Origin: Deltaproteobacteria bacterium GWC2_55_46
GTDB taxonomy: Bacteria; Desulfobacterota; GWC2-55-46
DNA length: 64,000 nucleotides
Direction of reading: 5' to 3'
Assembly: GCA_001595385.3 (NCBI GenBank)
Contig: LVEI03000001.1
Span: 1,393,501-1,457,500 of the forward strand
Shown: in pieces, positions 16,731 through 24,946 of the stretch
How the letters are laid out: each line of letters opens with the position of its first letter
How positions within the stretch are numbered: position 1 is the first letter of the stretch
Program-made: the position numbers and the translations under genes
The notes under the pieces: model-generated
The model's database searches: none
The model's input: the letters and a program-made list of their open reading frames with translations, nothing else
What the model was told of the DNA's origin: nothing

Positions 16731-16872
16731 GGGTGCCTCTAAAAATTAGAAATTTTTTCTGAAGTCAAGGAAGGGCGGAAATAAAAAGCGCAGCATATAT
16801 GCGAATATGTGAGCATTTTTATTTTCGCCCTGACGCAGAGGTCAGGGAAAAGAACAATTTTTAGAGGTAGCC
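16731..16872. mobile_element. MITE-like palindromic element (142 bp)
   Basis: Terminal inverted repeats GGGTGCCTCTAAAAATT at the left and AATTTTTAGAGGTAGCC at the right match at nearly every position. The interior also folds back: AGGGCGGAAATAAAAA pairs with ATTTTTATTTTCGCCCT. The element has no coding capacity, so it is a MITE-like non-autonomous unit or a large hairpin. The rest of the 16605-16980 gap holds no gene; a short GC-rich inverted repeat (CCCCGTC-TGTC-GGGG) lies near 16908-16923. Confidence 0.7.
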
Positions 16873-16980
16873 TAAAATCACTTCCTGCGGCAAAGAACAC
16901 CTCTACTCCCCGTCTGTCGGGGAGCTTCTCGATAGGAATACAGGAGACGCCTTGCTATACGCGCAAGGCAGATTTCAAGC

Positions 16981-18051
16981 ATGGGGAAGATCTCAAAAAC
17001 CTCTTTCTTCGCCTTCCTTCTGGCATTTGCGGCCAGCCCCGCCTTCGCCGACGTGATGTGCAATTACGGCGACACACAAAGACTCGACGTATACCTTAAA
17101 AAGGGGCGCGAAGCCGAAAAGGAAGGCAAGCCGCTCAACGCGATCCTCTTCTTCCAGGCAGCTGACGAGTACTGCGGTAACAGGGACGAGGCCAGGCGCG
17201 GCATCATGCGCATAGGCGCCAGGATGGGCGCGGCTGCCGCCGCGAAAGGCAGGCTCTTCGCCAACAGGGACATCCTGACCACGGTGCCGGACGAAGATTG
17301 CCGGAGGTGGAGCCGCAACTATTACCTCGTCCCGAACCCCTATGAACCGCCTGTCCCGGGCCTTTGCACGACCAAATCGGGTGGGATGCGCGTACAGATC
17401 GAAGGCTCGGCCGGGGCGTACGACTGGTACGAGGCCACATTCAACTACCGGGAGTCCGATGCCCTGGTCTTAAAAGTCCTCCGGTCGAGCCCCCACGACT
17501 TTGGCGCCTATGAAGCGGCGCAAAGGCATTTCAAGAAAAGGCACCAGCTGAACCATGCCGGCTATACCCTTGACACAGCGCACCTGATGGAGCTCCGGAA
17601 GACCGCCTCCTCGAACGTGACCGCGATACTTTTGCAGGAACAAAAAGATCTCGCGGCCCCGAAGGAGGCAGACAGGTCCCTGTCCCAGCTCGAGGCCGCG
17701 TTGAAATGGGCCTCCTACGCCGGAGAGGAGGAGACGGCAAGGGTGATAAAGCGAGCGATAGACCGGGGTGATGACGCGCTCATGGAGAAATCCATAACCG
17801 ACCTCCATGAAGCGCTCGAGTATTATTCCTTCGCTGAAAAGATGGAAAAGGTCCGGATGGTTGAGATGAGGGCCGACGAGCTTGGGATGAACGCCTTGAG
17901 CGACAACGACCCTGGGGCCGCGCTCAACTTTTTCATGCTCTCCGGGAACAGGGGGCAGGCCGAAAAAGCAAGAGTGCTTATTGAAACGGGGCCGAAGGCG
18001 GCAACCGGAAAAAAGACAGCCGGCCCCACCCCGGCAAAGAAGAGGCCTTAA
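16981..18051 (+). CDS. Secreted helical-repeat protein of unknown function
   Basis: The 356-residue product has a signal peptide (cleavage near AFA-D, residue 24) and a mature part rich in alpha-helix, with a possible TPR-like hairpin around residues 37-75. The cysteines at about 27, 65, 107 and 128 could form disulfides in the periplasm. The C-terminal 25 residues are a basic Lys/Pro/Thr tail. I do not recognise the family. The start at 16981 is the only ATG that preserves the signal peptide, but its SD is weak. The last 74 nt overlap the 3' end of the convergent lytic transglycosylase gene. Confidence 0.7.
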   Translation: MGKISKTSFFAFLLAFAASPAFADVMCNYGDTQRLDVYLKKGREAEKEGKPLNAILFFQAADEYCGNRDEARRGIMRIGARMGAAAAAKGRLFANRDILTTVPDEDCRRWSRNYYLVPNPYEPPVPGLCTTKSGGMRVQIEGSAGAYDWYEATFNYRESDALVLKVLRSSPHDFGAYEAAQRHFKKRHQLNHAGYTLDTAHLMELRKTASSNVTAILLQEQKDLAAPKEADRSLSQLEAALKWASYAGEEETARVIKRAIDRGDDALMEKSITDLHEALEYYSFAEKMEKVRMVEMRADELGMNALSDNDPGAALNFFMLSGNRGQAEKARVLIETGPKAATGKKTAGPTPAKKRP

Positions 18052-20338
18052 AAGGGGGCGCGCTCTTCAACCTGACCTCGCCAGGCCACCGTCCCTGCGC
18101 CGTCGCCCTTCGTAAGACATCGAGCGGGTCCTCACCCGCAATCCTTAAAAACTCCGCGTAGCTTCTCAAAACCCTCTTCGTGTATGCCCTTGTCTCGCCA
18201 TAAGGGATGGATTCGACGAACTCGTCAAGCTCAGCCGGAAGGGTCCTGGCCCATCTGGCCGCCGCGTTCGGCCCCGCGTTGTACCCGGCGACGGTAAGCG
18301 CGAGGTCCCCGTTGAACCTCTCCAGCAGCCGGTCAAGATACCATGATCCGAACCTGATGCTGGTATCCGCCTCCAGAAGGCGCTCTCTGTCGAAATGAAC
18401 CCCGAGCTCCCTGGCTATGCCGCTGCCCGTGGAAGGCATTATCTGCATAAGGCCCATCGCCCCCACAGGGGAGACCGCGGCCGGGTTGAAATGGCTCTCC
18501 TCGCGCGCAACCGCCGCGACCAGGAACGGGTCCGTTGGCGCGCCTCTCTGCCTTACCCTGTCTACAAGGCTCAGCGGGAAGCCAAGATGGGCTTGCGCCA
18601 GGTCGTTTGAAAGATGGCTCCTGTAGAGCCTGTAGGCCCTGTAGAAGTCCCTCGCCTCGTATAATAGATTGGCAAGCATTATAAGGCCGGCCTTGCCGCC
18701 GGGGTTATTCCGGGCTGTCATCTCTATTTCAACCGCCGCCTCGTCCCTTAAGCCCAGGGCAAGGAGCTCCATGCCCGCCCTGTAACGCGGATCACCCGCA
18801 AAGGGGAACTCGACGGCCGCCGGATGAGGAGAAGAGACGGCACCGTCATCAACCGTAGCGGCGACATTCTCGAATCGCCCCGGACCGCTCTGGGCTCTGC
18901 CGCCATTCAACTCTTTTGACCTCGCGGCTGAAAGGAGGCAGTAGAAAGAGCCTGGGTCGATAGCGCAGACCTCCTCATATATATCCGCCGCCTCGTAGAG
19001 TCTCCCGGCCCTCTGGGCGCTCCGCCCCTTCCAGTACTTGAAGCGCGAAGCCTCCTTGCCAAAGGGCTTTGCTTCGGCATAGATCGAAAAACTCTTCATC
19101 GCCTCATCGTACCCGCCCGAGGTGTACTCGACCCATGCAATCTTCCAGAACGCCTCGTCCGAGGCGGGGCTGCCGCCGCAGTTGTCGAGCACCGCCCTGT
19201 AAGCGTTCTGAGCCCCTTCCGGGTCTGTGCCCTCCTTTTCCCTGCCGATGAGCATAAGCACCTTCGCGCGCTCTTCGCTTGAAGGGAATTTGCCTGCGAG
19301 CCTCTTTTCAGCCTTTAAGAGCCCCTCCTCCCTGCCCTGCCTGACCGACGATAACGCGAGCCAATAGAGCGCCTCAGCCTCTTTTGGGGGAGCGTTGCCG
19401 GAAAGATATTCGTTAAAAAGCTTTTCGGACCTGGCGTAGAGCTTGAGCCTGGCATTGGCGACAGCCGCCTTGAAAAGGACCTTCTCCCTGAACGCCGGCA
19501 GGTCAAGGAGGCGCTCATATTCCCGGGCCGCGCCGTCGAAGTCAGCGCCCCTTGAAAACGCCTCAGCCCTCCTGAACCTCTCCTCGTCCGTAAGGCTTGC
19601 GCCCTTAAACCCGGCGGCCTCAAGGAGACTGAGCCTCCCACGCGCCTTTATGGCAGGGGAAGAGGCAGGCCGGTGGACCGCAAGCCCTTTCAAGGGGTCG
19701 ATGGCCTTCTCAGGTTTTCCGGAATAGATATACGAATCCGCGAGCTTGAAGAGCGCCTCAGGCAAAAATGGGCTTTTGGGGAAGGTCTTTACGAATCTTT
19801 CAAGGGTCTGCCCGGCAGCCTCATAATCGGCGGCATTGAATAATGAGAGGCCGCTCAAAAATGTGGCCCTCTCGACGAGCATCGAACCGGGAAATATTGT
19901 TATAATTGATCCATACGCTGAAGCGGCCTCGTCAAAGCGCCCCTGTGAGAAAAACGCCTCTGCCTTGTAGAAGAGGAGATAGTCGCCTATATCTTCAAGG
20001 CCCTGCGCCCGCTCGATATGCCCGATGGCAGCGGGGTCCTTCTCATCTATCGCGATGAGGCCCAATAGAAAAGAGGCCCTTGCCGCCCAGACCGTCTCAG
20101 GGAAAAGCCTGTGCACCTCGCCGAGGGAGCGCTTTGCCTCTGGAAGATCGTTCGCCTCCTTCATCCGTTGCGCGAACCCGAAGAGCTTTTCAGGCTCAAA
20201 GACAACCTGTCCCTGTCCGGGAGGCTCTTTCAAGGTCTCCACGACAGAGGCTTCAGCCGGGCGGGACGAGTTAGCCTGTATGAAGGCGGCTGAGAGAAGG
20301 GCTGGTATGATTTTAATGCTTTTTTTCAACAGGGCCAT
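17978..20338 (-). CDS. Periplasmic lytic transglycosylase (Slt70-like) with TPR repeats
   Basis: The enzyme cleaves peptidoglycan glycan strands to 1,6-anhydro-muropeptides. The 786-residue product has a signal peptide, a long alpha-superhelical region of TPR-like repeats (residues 50-600) and a C-terminal SLT domain. That domain has catalytic E in AREESHFNP, GAMGLMQIMPSTG and VAGYNAGPNA. The ATG at 20338 is chosen over an in-frame TTG at 20353 because a strong promoter puts the transcript start near 20352 and a CGGAG SD lies between them. It overlaps the convergent secreted-protein gene by 74 nt, encoding a tail beyond the SLT core. Confidence 0.9.
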   Translation of the reverse strand: MALLKKSIKIIPALLSAAFIQANSSRPAEASVVETLKEPPGQGQVVFEPEKLFGFAQRMKEANDLPEAKRSLGEVHRLFPETVWAARASFLLGLIAIDEKDPAAIGHIERAQGLEDIGDYLLFYKAEAFFSQGRFDEAASAYGSIITIFPGSMLVERATFLSGLSLFNAADYEAAGQTLERFVKTFPKSPFLPEALFKLADSYIYSGKPEKAIDPLKGLAVHRPASSPAIKARGRLSLLEAAGFKGASLTDEERFRRAEAFSRGADFDGAAREYERLLDLPAFREKVLFKAAVANARLKLYARSEKLFNEYLSGNAPPKEAEALYWLALSSVRQGREEGLLKAEKRLAGKFPSSEERAKVLMLIGREKEGTDPEGAQNAYRAVLDNCGGSPASDEAFWKIAWVEYTSGGYDEAMKSFSIYAEAKPFGKEASRFKYWKGRSAQRAGRLYEAADIYEEVCAIDPGSFYCLLSAARSKELNGGRAQSGPGRFENVAATVDDGAVSSPHPAAVEFPFAGDPRYRAGMELLALGLRDEAAVEIEMTARNNPGGKAGLIMLANLLYEARDFYRAYRLYRSHLSNDLAQAHLGFPLSLVDRVRQRGAPTDPFLVAAVAREESHFNPAAVSPVGAMGLMQIMPSTGSGIARELGVHFDRERLLEADTSIRFGSWYLDRLLERFNGDLALTVAGYNAGPNAAARWARTLPAELDEFVESIPYGETRAYTKRVLRSYAEFLRIAGEDPLDVLRRATAQGRWPGEVRLKSAPPFKASSLPGWGRLSFFRLPPSAPFQ

Positions 20339-20358
20339 AAGGAACTCCGACAAGCCGC

Positions 20359-20387
20359 ATTATAACATAACCACGGCTTCCGGACAA
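20359..20387 (-). promoter_or_regulatory. Sigma70 promoter for the lytic transglycosylase
   Basis: TTGTCC (20387-20382) and TATAAT (20364-20359) on the minus strand are 17 nt apart, with a predicted start about 14 nt before the chosen ATG. Confidence 0.65.
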
Positions 20388-20443
20388 AATGTTGAAGCGC
20401 GGCCGGCACCGGAAAAAAGCTGTTATAAAACGCCTCTGTATTG

Positions 20444-20449
20444 TATAAT
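20444..20449 (+). promoter_or_regulatory. -10 box for the glucan phosphorylase gene
   Basis: A consensus TATAAT lies 52 nt before the start codon. The -35 region at 17-nt spacing (TGTTAT) is weak, so an activator or an extended -10 contact may be used. Confidence 0.4.
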
Positions 20450-20500
20450 CCGCAATAATGCCGCGAACATGGCAACATCCTAATATTTCAGGGGAAACTT

Positions 20501-22216
20501 ATGCAGCTCATTGAGGAGCTTACGGCTGAGTCCAAGATAGCCTACTTTTCAATGGAGGTGGGCTTCAGGAACGACATACCCACCTACAGCGGCGGCCTTG
20601 GCGTACTCGCCGGAGACACCATCAAATCGGCGGCTGACCTTAACCTGCCGATGGTCGCCGTGAGCCTCATATACCGTAAGGGCTACTTTAGACAAGAGCT
20701 CGACGAGTTTGGAAAGCAGACGGAGTTTCCGGAGAAATGGAACCCTGCCGAGCACATGAGGCTCCTGCCTCAGAGGATAAAGGTCACCATAGAGGGCAGG
20801 GAGGTGGCTGTCCAGGCCTGGGTCTACTTCGTAACAAGCCTGGTCACCCAATGGAAGGTGCCCATCTTCTTTCTCGACACCGACGTGCCTGAGAACAGCC
20901 CCGAGGACAGGGCCATAACAGACCAGCTCTACGGCGGGGACGACAGGTACAGGCTCAAGCAGGAGATAGTCCTCGGCATCGGGGGCGTGCTCATGCTCCG
21001 GTCCCTGGGCTTCAGGATAAAAAAGTACCACATGAACGAAGGGCACGCCGCCTTCCTGACGCTTGAGCTGCTTCAAAGGTACAAGCGCGACATAGAGGCC
21101 GTATGGGACGAAAGGGAGGTCTGGGACGTCGAGCGCGTAAAAGACCTTTGCGTCTTTACGACCCACACCCCAGTGGAGGCCGGACACGACAGGTTCTCTT
21201 ACGAGCTTGTGAAGGAGGTGCTCGGAGAGCCGATGCCGCTGGAAGTCCTCAAAGAGCTTGCCGGTAGCGGAAAGCTCAACATGACGCTCCTTGCCATGAA
21301 CCTGAGCCAGTACATGAACGGGGTCGCCAAAAAGCACAGCGAGGTGTCCAAGGTGCTTTTCCCCGGCTACAAGATACAGGCCATAACCAACGGCGTGCAC
21401 ACCTTTACCTGGGTCTCGGAGCCTTTCGCGAAACTCTACGACAAATACCTGCCCGGATGGGCGAACGAGCCAGAGCTCTTCGTCAGGATATCGAAGATAC
21501 CCGAAGAGGAGCTATGGGGCGCCCACATGGAGGCCAAGAGGAAGCTTATAGACTACGTCAACGAGACGACAGGGGCTGGAATGGACTATGAGACCCTGAC
21601 CATAGGGTTCGCCCGCAGGGCCACCGCCTACAAGAGGGCGAGCCTCCTTTTCTGGGACATCGAGCGCCTCAGGAAGATAGGGAAAAAGAAGCTTCAGATA
21701 ATATACGCGGGCAAGGCCCACCCCAACGACATGGACGGGAAGAAGAACATAGAAGAGATAATGAAGAAGGCGCGCTCCCTCAAGGGCGACATAAAGATAG
21801 TCTATCTCCAGAACTACAACATGGACCTCGCATTGAAGCTCGTCTCGGGCGTGGACGTATGGCTCAATACCCCGATGAGGCCGAGGGAGGCCTCAGGCAC
21901 AAGCGGGATGAAGGCCGCGCACAACGGCGTGCTTAACTTCAGCATCCTCGACGGCTGGTGGATAGAGGGGCATATAGAGGGATATACAGGATGGTCCATA
22001 GGACCTGCCCCGACCGAGAGCTCGCTTTCGGCCTCGACGGACGAGCTCGACGCCGAAGACCTTTACACAAAGCTCGAAAAAGAGGTCATCCCGGCCTACT
22101 ACGATAACCGGCACATATGGCTCCGCATGATGGAGAACGCAATAGGAAAGATCGCCTACTACTTCAACTCGCACAGGATGATGAGGAGGTACGTAACGGA
22201 GGCGTATATAAGGTAG
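20501..22216 (+). CDS. glgP: Alpha-glucan (glycogen-type) phosphorylase, short form
   Basis: The enzyme releases glucose-1-phosphate from alpha-1,4-glucans using pyridoxal phosphate. The 571-residue product starts with KIAYFSMEVGFRNDIPTYSGGLGVLAGDTIKSAADL, the alpha-glucan phosphorylase opening. Its PLP lysine is K471 in EASGTSGMKAAHNG, followed by NFSILDGWW. It is shorter than the 800-residue E. coli/animal type and belongs to the shorter bacterial/archaeal subfamily. A GGGGA SD lies 6 nt before the ATG. Its product would feed glycolysis; pyruvate kinase lies convergently downstream. Confidence 0.88.
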   Translation: MQLIEELTAESKIAYFSMEVGFRNDIPTYSGGLGVLAGDTIKSAADLNLPMVAVSLIYRKGYFRQELDEFGKQTEFPEKWNPAEHMRLLPQRIKVTIEGREVAVQAWVYFVTSLVTQWKVPIFFLDTDVPENSPEDRAITDQLYGGDDRYRLKQEIVLGIGGVLMLRSLGFRIKKYHMNEGHAAFLTLELLQRYKRDIEAVWDEREVWDVERVKDLCVFTTHTPVEAGHDRFSYELVKEVLGEPMPLEVLKELAGSGKLNMTLLAMNLSQYMNGVAKKHSEVSKVLFPGYKIQAITNGVHTFTWVSEPFAKLYDKYLPGWANEPELFVRISKIPEEELWGAHMEAKRKLIDYVNETTGAGMDYETLTIGFARRATAYKRASLLFWDIERLRKIGKKKLQIIYAGKAHPNDMDGKKNIEEIMKKARSLKGDIKIVYLQNYNMDLALKLVSGVDVWLNTPMRPREASGTSGMKAAHNGVLNFSILDGWWIEGHIEGYTGWSIGPAPTESSLSASTDELDAEDLYTKLEKEVIPAYYDNRHIWLRMMENAIGKIAYYFNSHRMMRRYVTEAYIR

Positions 22217-22230
22217 GCTAAACATCTTAA

Positions 22231-22333
22231 CAGGTCGCTGAAAAACTCAAATCACGTTCAGGCTGCTCAAAAAGGCCAAGATGCGACGAATTTTGAAGAC
22301 GACGCCGCAGATTGGCCTTTTTCAGCAGCCTGC
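22231..22333. repeat. REP-like element, CAGGCTGCTGAAAAA family
   Basis: The element opens CAGGTCGCTGAAAAACTC, has an internal GTTCAGGCTGCTCAAAAAGGCC and ends GGCCTTTTTCAGCAGCCTGC. The ends are inverted relative to one another. It separates the convergent glgP and pyk genes and abuts the pyk stop codon. The same opening occurs at 28851. Confidence 0.75.
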
Positions 22334-23803
22334 CTAAGGCACCCTGCCGCTCTTAAGATATACCTTGCACTCATCGCTTCCGATCCAGTCTATCTTCATC
22401 ATGTTGGTGGCGCCCCTCATGCCGACCTTCGTGCCTGAGACGATGACGACCGTATCCCCGAAATCAGCGAGGCCGTTATCCAGCAGAGCGGTCTCTCCCC
22501 TGCATATCATCTCGTCAGTATGCGCCCCGAAATCCACCTTGTAAGATGTTACGCCCCACAGGAGGGCCGCCCTCCTCTGCGTCCGCTCCTGGTTGGTGAA
22601 GGCGATTATCGGGGTAGCGGGCCGGAGCTTTGAAAGGAGCCTTGCAGTCTCACCTGTCTGGGTGAAAACGACTATGGCCTTCGGCCTGACCTCGGTTGAA
22701 GCGGCATGGGCGGCAAAGGCGACCGCCTGGGCGAAAGAGCCGAACATGCCGTCTTTTCTGCGTAAAAGGTGCTTGTGCGCCAGCGCCGCCTCTTCAGCCT
22801 CTTTTACGATCCTTACCATTATCTCGACCGATTTTACCGGATAGCTCCCGACCGCCGTCTCTCCGGAGAGCATCAACGCGTCGGTGCCGTCAAAGACCGC
22901 GTTGGCGACGTCAGAGGCCTCGGCCCTTGTGGGCCTCGGGTTGGTTATCATCGTCTCCATCATCTGTGTGGCCGTGATGACTATCTTCCCGGCCTCGTTG
23001 GCGCGCGCGGTGAGCTTTTTCTGCAATACCGGCACCTCTTCGGTGGATAGCTCCACGCCGAGGTCGCCCCTCGCTATCATTATCCCGTCAGACTCATCGA
23101 GTATGGCATCGAGGTCTTCCACCGCCTCGGCCTTCTCTATCTTTGCTATGACGGGGATATCGGCCTCCCTGGCCTTTATGATATCCTTTACCCTCGCCAC
23201 GTCCGCCGCCTTCCTGACGAAAGAAAGGGCGATGTAATCAACCCCGTTCTCTATGCCAAAGGCCAGGTCGGCCATGTCCTTCTCTGAAAGGCAGGGAGCG
23301 CTCACGTTCACTCCGGGCAGGTTCATGCCCTTGTTCTCCTTGAGCTCTCCACCGTAGACGACCCTGCAACGGATAGACTCGCCCTCCACACCGAGGACCG
23401 CCGCCTCTATGAGGCCGTCGTCCATAAGTATCCTGTTGCCGGGCGATACGTCCCTGTAAAGGTCGGAATAGGTGGTCGATATCATCGATGCATCCCCGTC
23501 CGGGTCGCGGGCTACGATAGTTATCTCCTGCCCGGCCTTGAGCTCTATGGATGGGCTGCGGAGGCGCCCCACCCTTATCTTGGGCCCCTGCAGGTCAAGG
23601 AGTATGGCTACCGGGATATTGAGTTTTTCAGAGACCTGGCGTATGGTAGAGATGACCTGGCCGTGGACAGACCTTGTCCCGTGCGAGAGGTTAAGCCGGA
23701 AGACGTCGGCCCCCGCGCGCATGAGCCCTTCGATCACCTCAGGCGGGGCCGAGGACGGGCCTATAGTAGCGATAATCTTGGTCTTTCTTTTGGGGATCGT
23801 CAT
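22334..23803 (-). CDS. pyk: Pyruvate kinase
   Basis: Pyruvate kinase converts phosphoenolpyruvate and ADP to pyruvate and ATP. The 489-residue product has TKIIATIGPSS, the RLNLSHG substrate loop, VIAKIEKAEAV with the catalytic lysine, MIARGDLGVE, TQMMETM and a C-terminal regulatory domain ending soon after GTKVGMRGATN. Length is normal. There is no clear SD: the predicted promoter places the transcript start at or next to the ATG, so the mRNA may be leaderless. Confidence 0.95.
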   Translation of the reverse strand: MTIPKRKTKIIATIGPSSAPPEVIEGLMRAGADVFRLNLSHGTRSVHGQVISTIRQVSEKLNIPVAILLDLQGPKIRVGRLRSPSIELKAGQEITIVARDPDGDASMISTTYSDLYRDVSPGNRILMDDGLIEAAVLGVEGESIRCRVVYGGELKENKGMNLPGVNVSAPCLSEKDMADLAFGIENGVDYIALSFVRKAADVARVKDIIKAREADIPVIAKIEKAEAVEDLDAILDESDGIMIARGDLGVELSTEEVPVLQKKLTARANEAGKIVITATQMMETMITNPRPTRAEASDVANAVFDGTDALMLSGETAVGSYPVKSVEIMVRIVKEAEEAALAHKHLLRRKDGMFGSFAQAVAFAAHAASTEVRPKAIVVFTQTGETARLLSKLRPATPIIAFTNQERTQRRAALLWGVTSYKVDFGAHTDEMICRGETALLDNGLADFGDTVVIVSGTKVGMRGATNMMKIDWIGSDECKVYLKSGRVP

Positions 23804-23810
23804 TCAGGGC

Positions 23811-23840
23811 ATTATCCCACTCTTTACAGACCGCAGTCAA
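23811..23840 (-). promoter_or_regulatory. Promoter for pyk, probably giving a leaderless mRNA
   Basis: TTGACT (23840-23835) and GATAAT (23816-23811) on the minus strand are 18 nt apart. The start of transcription would fall at about 23804, one base before the pyk ATG. Confidence 0.5.
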
Positions 23841-23855
23841 CAGCTTAAGGCCAGC

Positions 23856-23884
23856 TTGACAAAGCGGGCGGCAGCTATTTAAAT
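23856..23884 (+). promoter_or_regulatory. Promoter for the MBL hydrolase
   Basis: TTGACA (23856-23861) and TTAAAT (23879-23884) are exactly 17 nt apart on the plus strand. Transcription would start near 23891, 8 nt before the chosen ATG, which rules out an in-frame TTG at 23884. Confidence 0.6.
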
Positions 23885-23898
23885 TGACCGGGGGGCCA

Positions 23899-24732
23899 AT
23901 GGATTTCGGCGATATAAAGATATTCCCTGTAAGCGATGGTTCTTTCAAGGTAGATGGCGGGGGCCTCTTCGGGGTCGTGCCCAGGCCCTTGTGGGAGGGG
24001 CTAAACCCACCGGATGAAAAGAACCGGGTGCTCCTTGGGCTCAACCCCCTGCTCATCCAGACAGGAAAGAAAAATATCCTTGTCGATACCGGCATAGGCG
24101 ACAAGGCGACCGACAAGTTCAACTCCATCTATGCGGTAGACAAAAAACACACCCTTTCAGAGTCTCTTTCCGGGCTTGGGCTTACCCCCCGGGAGATTGA
24201 TATCGTCATAAACACTCATCTCCATTTTGACCACGCCGGAGGCAACACGATTAAAGATGGCGGCTCATTCAAGCCCGCCTTCCCCAGGGCGCGATATATC
24301 GTACAGCGCGGTGAATGGGAGGCTGCCACAGAGCCGAACGAGCGTACAAGGGCAAGCTACCGGGCCGAGGACTTCGTCCCTCTGAAAGATGCCGGACAGG
24401 TCGACCTTATAGAAGGGGACGGCGAGATAGCGGAAGGGGTCTCGGTCGTCCGCGCGCCTGGGCACAACAGGGACACCCAGCTCGTCAGCATCCGCTCAGG
24501 CGGCAGAACAGCCGTCTTTTTAGGGGACCTCATCCCCACCACGGCACACCTCAGGCTCCCGTTCATAGCGGCCTTTGACCTATATCCCCTGGAGACCCTC
24601 AAGGCAAAAAAAGAGATTATCGAGGAGGCCGCCCTCAACAGGTGGCTTCTCATATTCGAGCATGACCCTGAAGCGAAGATGGGTTATGTAAGATTAAAGG
24701 AAGGAAAGGTGGAGTTTGAGAGGGTGATGTAG
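23899..24732 (+). CDS. MBL-fold metallo-hydrolase
   Basis: The 277-residue protein has the metallo-beta-lactamase fold. The dinuclear zinc motif is H107-x-H109-x-D111-H112 in INTHLHFDHAGG, with APGHN and VFLGD downstream and a final EHDPEAKMG histidine. This layout resembles the AHL-lactonase/alkylsulfatase-like MBL group, but the substrate cannot be named. The ATG at 23899 is chosen because it lies downstream of a consensus promoter. It is transcribed divergently from pyk with overlapping promoters. Confidence 0.85.
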   Translation: MDFGDIKIFPVSDGSFKVDGGGLFGVVPRPLWEGLNPPDEKNRVLLGLNPLLIQTGKKNILVDTGIGDKATDKFNSIYAVDKKHTLSESLSGLGLTPREIDIVINTHLHFDHAGGNTIKDGGSFKPAFPRARYIVQRGEWEAATEPNERTRASYRAEDFVPLKDAGQVDLIEGDGEIAEGVSVVRAPGHNRDTQLVSIRSGGRTAVFLGDLIPTTAHLRLPFIAAFDLYPLETLKAKKEIIEEAALNRWLLIFEHDPEAKMGYVRLKEGKVEFERVM

Positions 24733-24798
24733 GAGCCTAAGGCTGGAGGAAGGGGGTACAAAGCGAGCTGAGCCTTATGCCCAAAAAAGCGCGGCAGC

Positions 24799-24818
24799 GC
24801 GCAAAAGGTCTTTTGCGC
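24799..24818. terminator. Hairpin between convergent genes
   Basis: GCGCAAAAG-GT-CTTTTGCGC is a perfect 9-bp inverted repeat between the MBL hydrolase and the Clp1-like gene. It lacks a long T-run, so terminator function is tentative. Confidence 0.4.
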
Positions 24819-24946
24819 AAAGATGATAAGAAAATCTCATGCTCATATTTTATAATTTCTTATGATACCGCCTCTTCCGCGCTTTTCTCGACGATTTTCA
24901 ATCGCCATCTATCCTTCTCTTTCGAACCCAAAAACCTCCAGCCATT

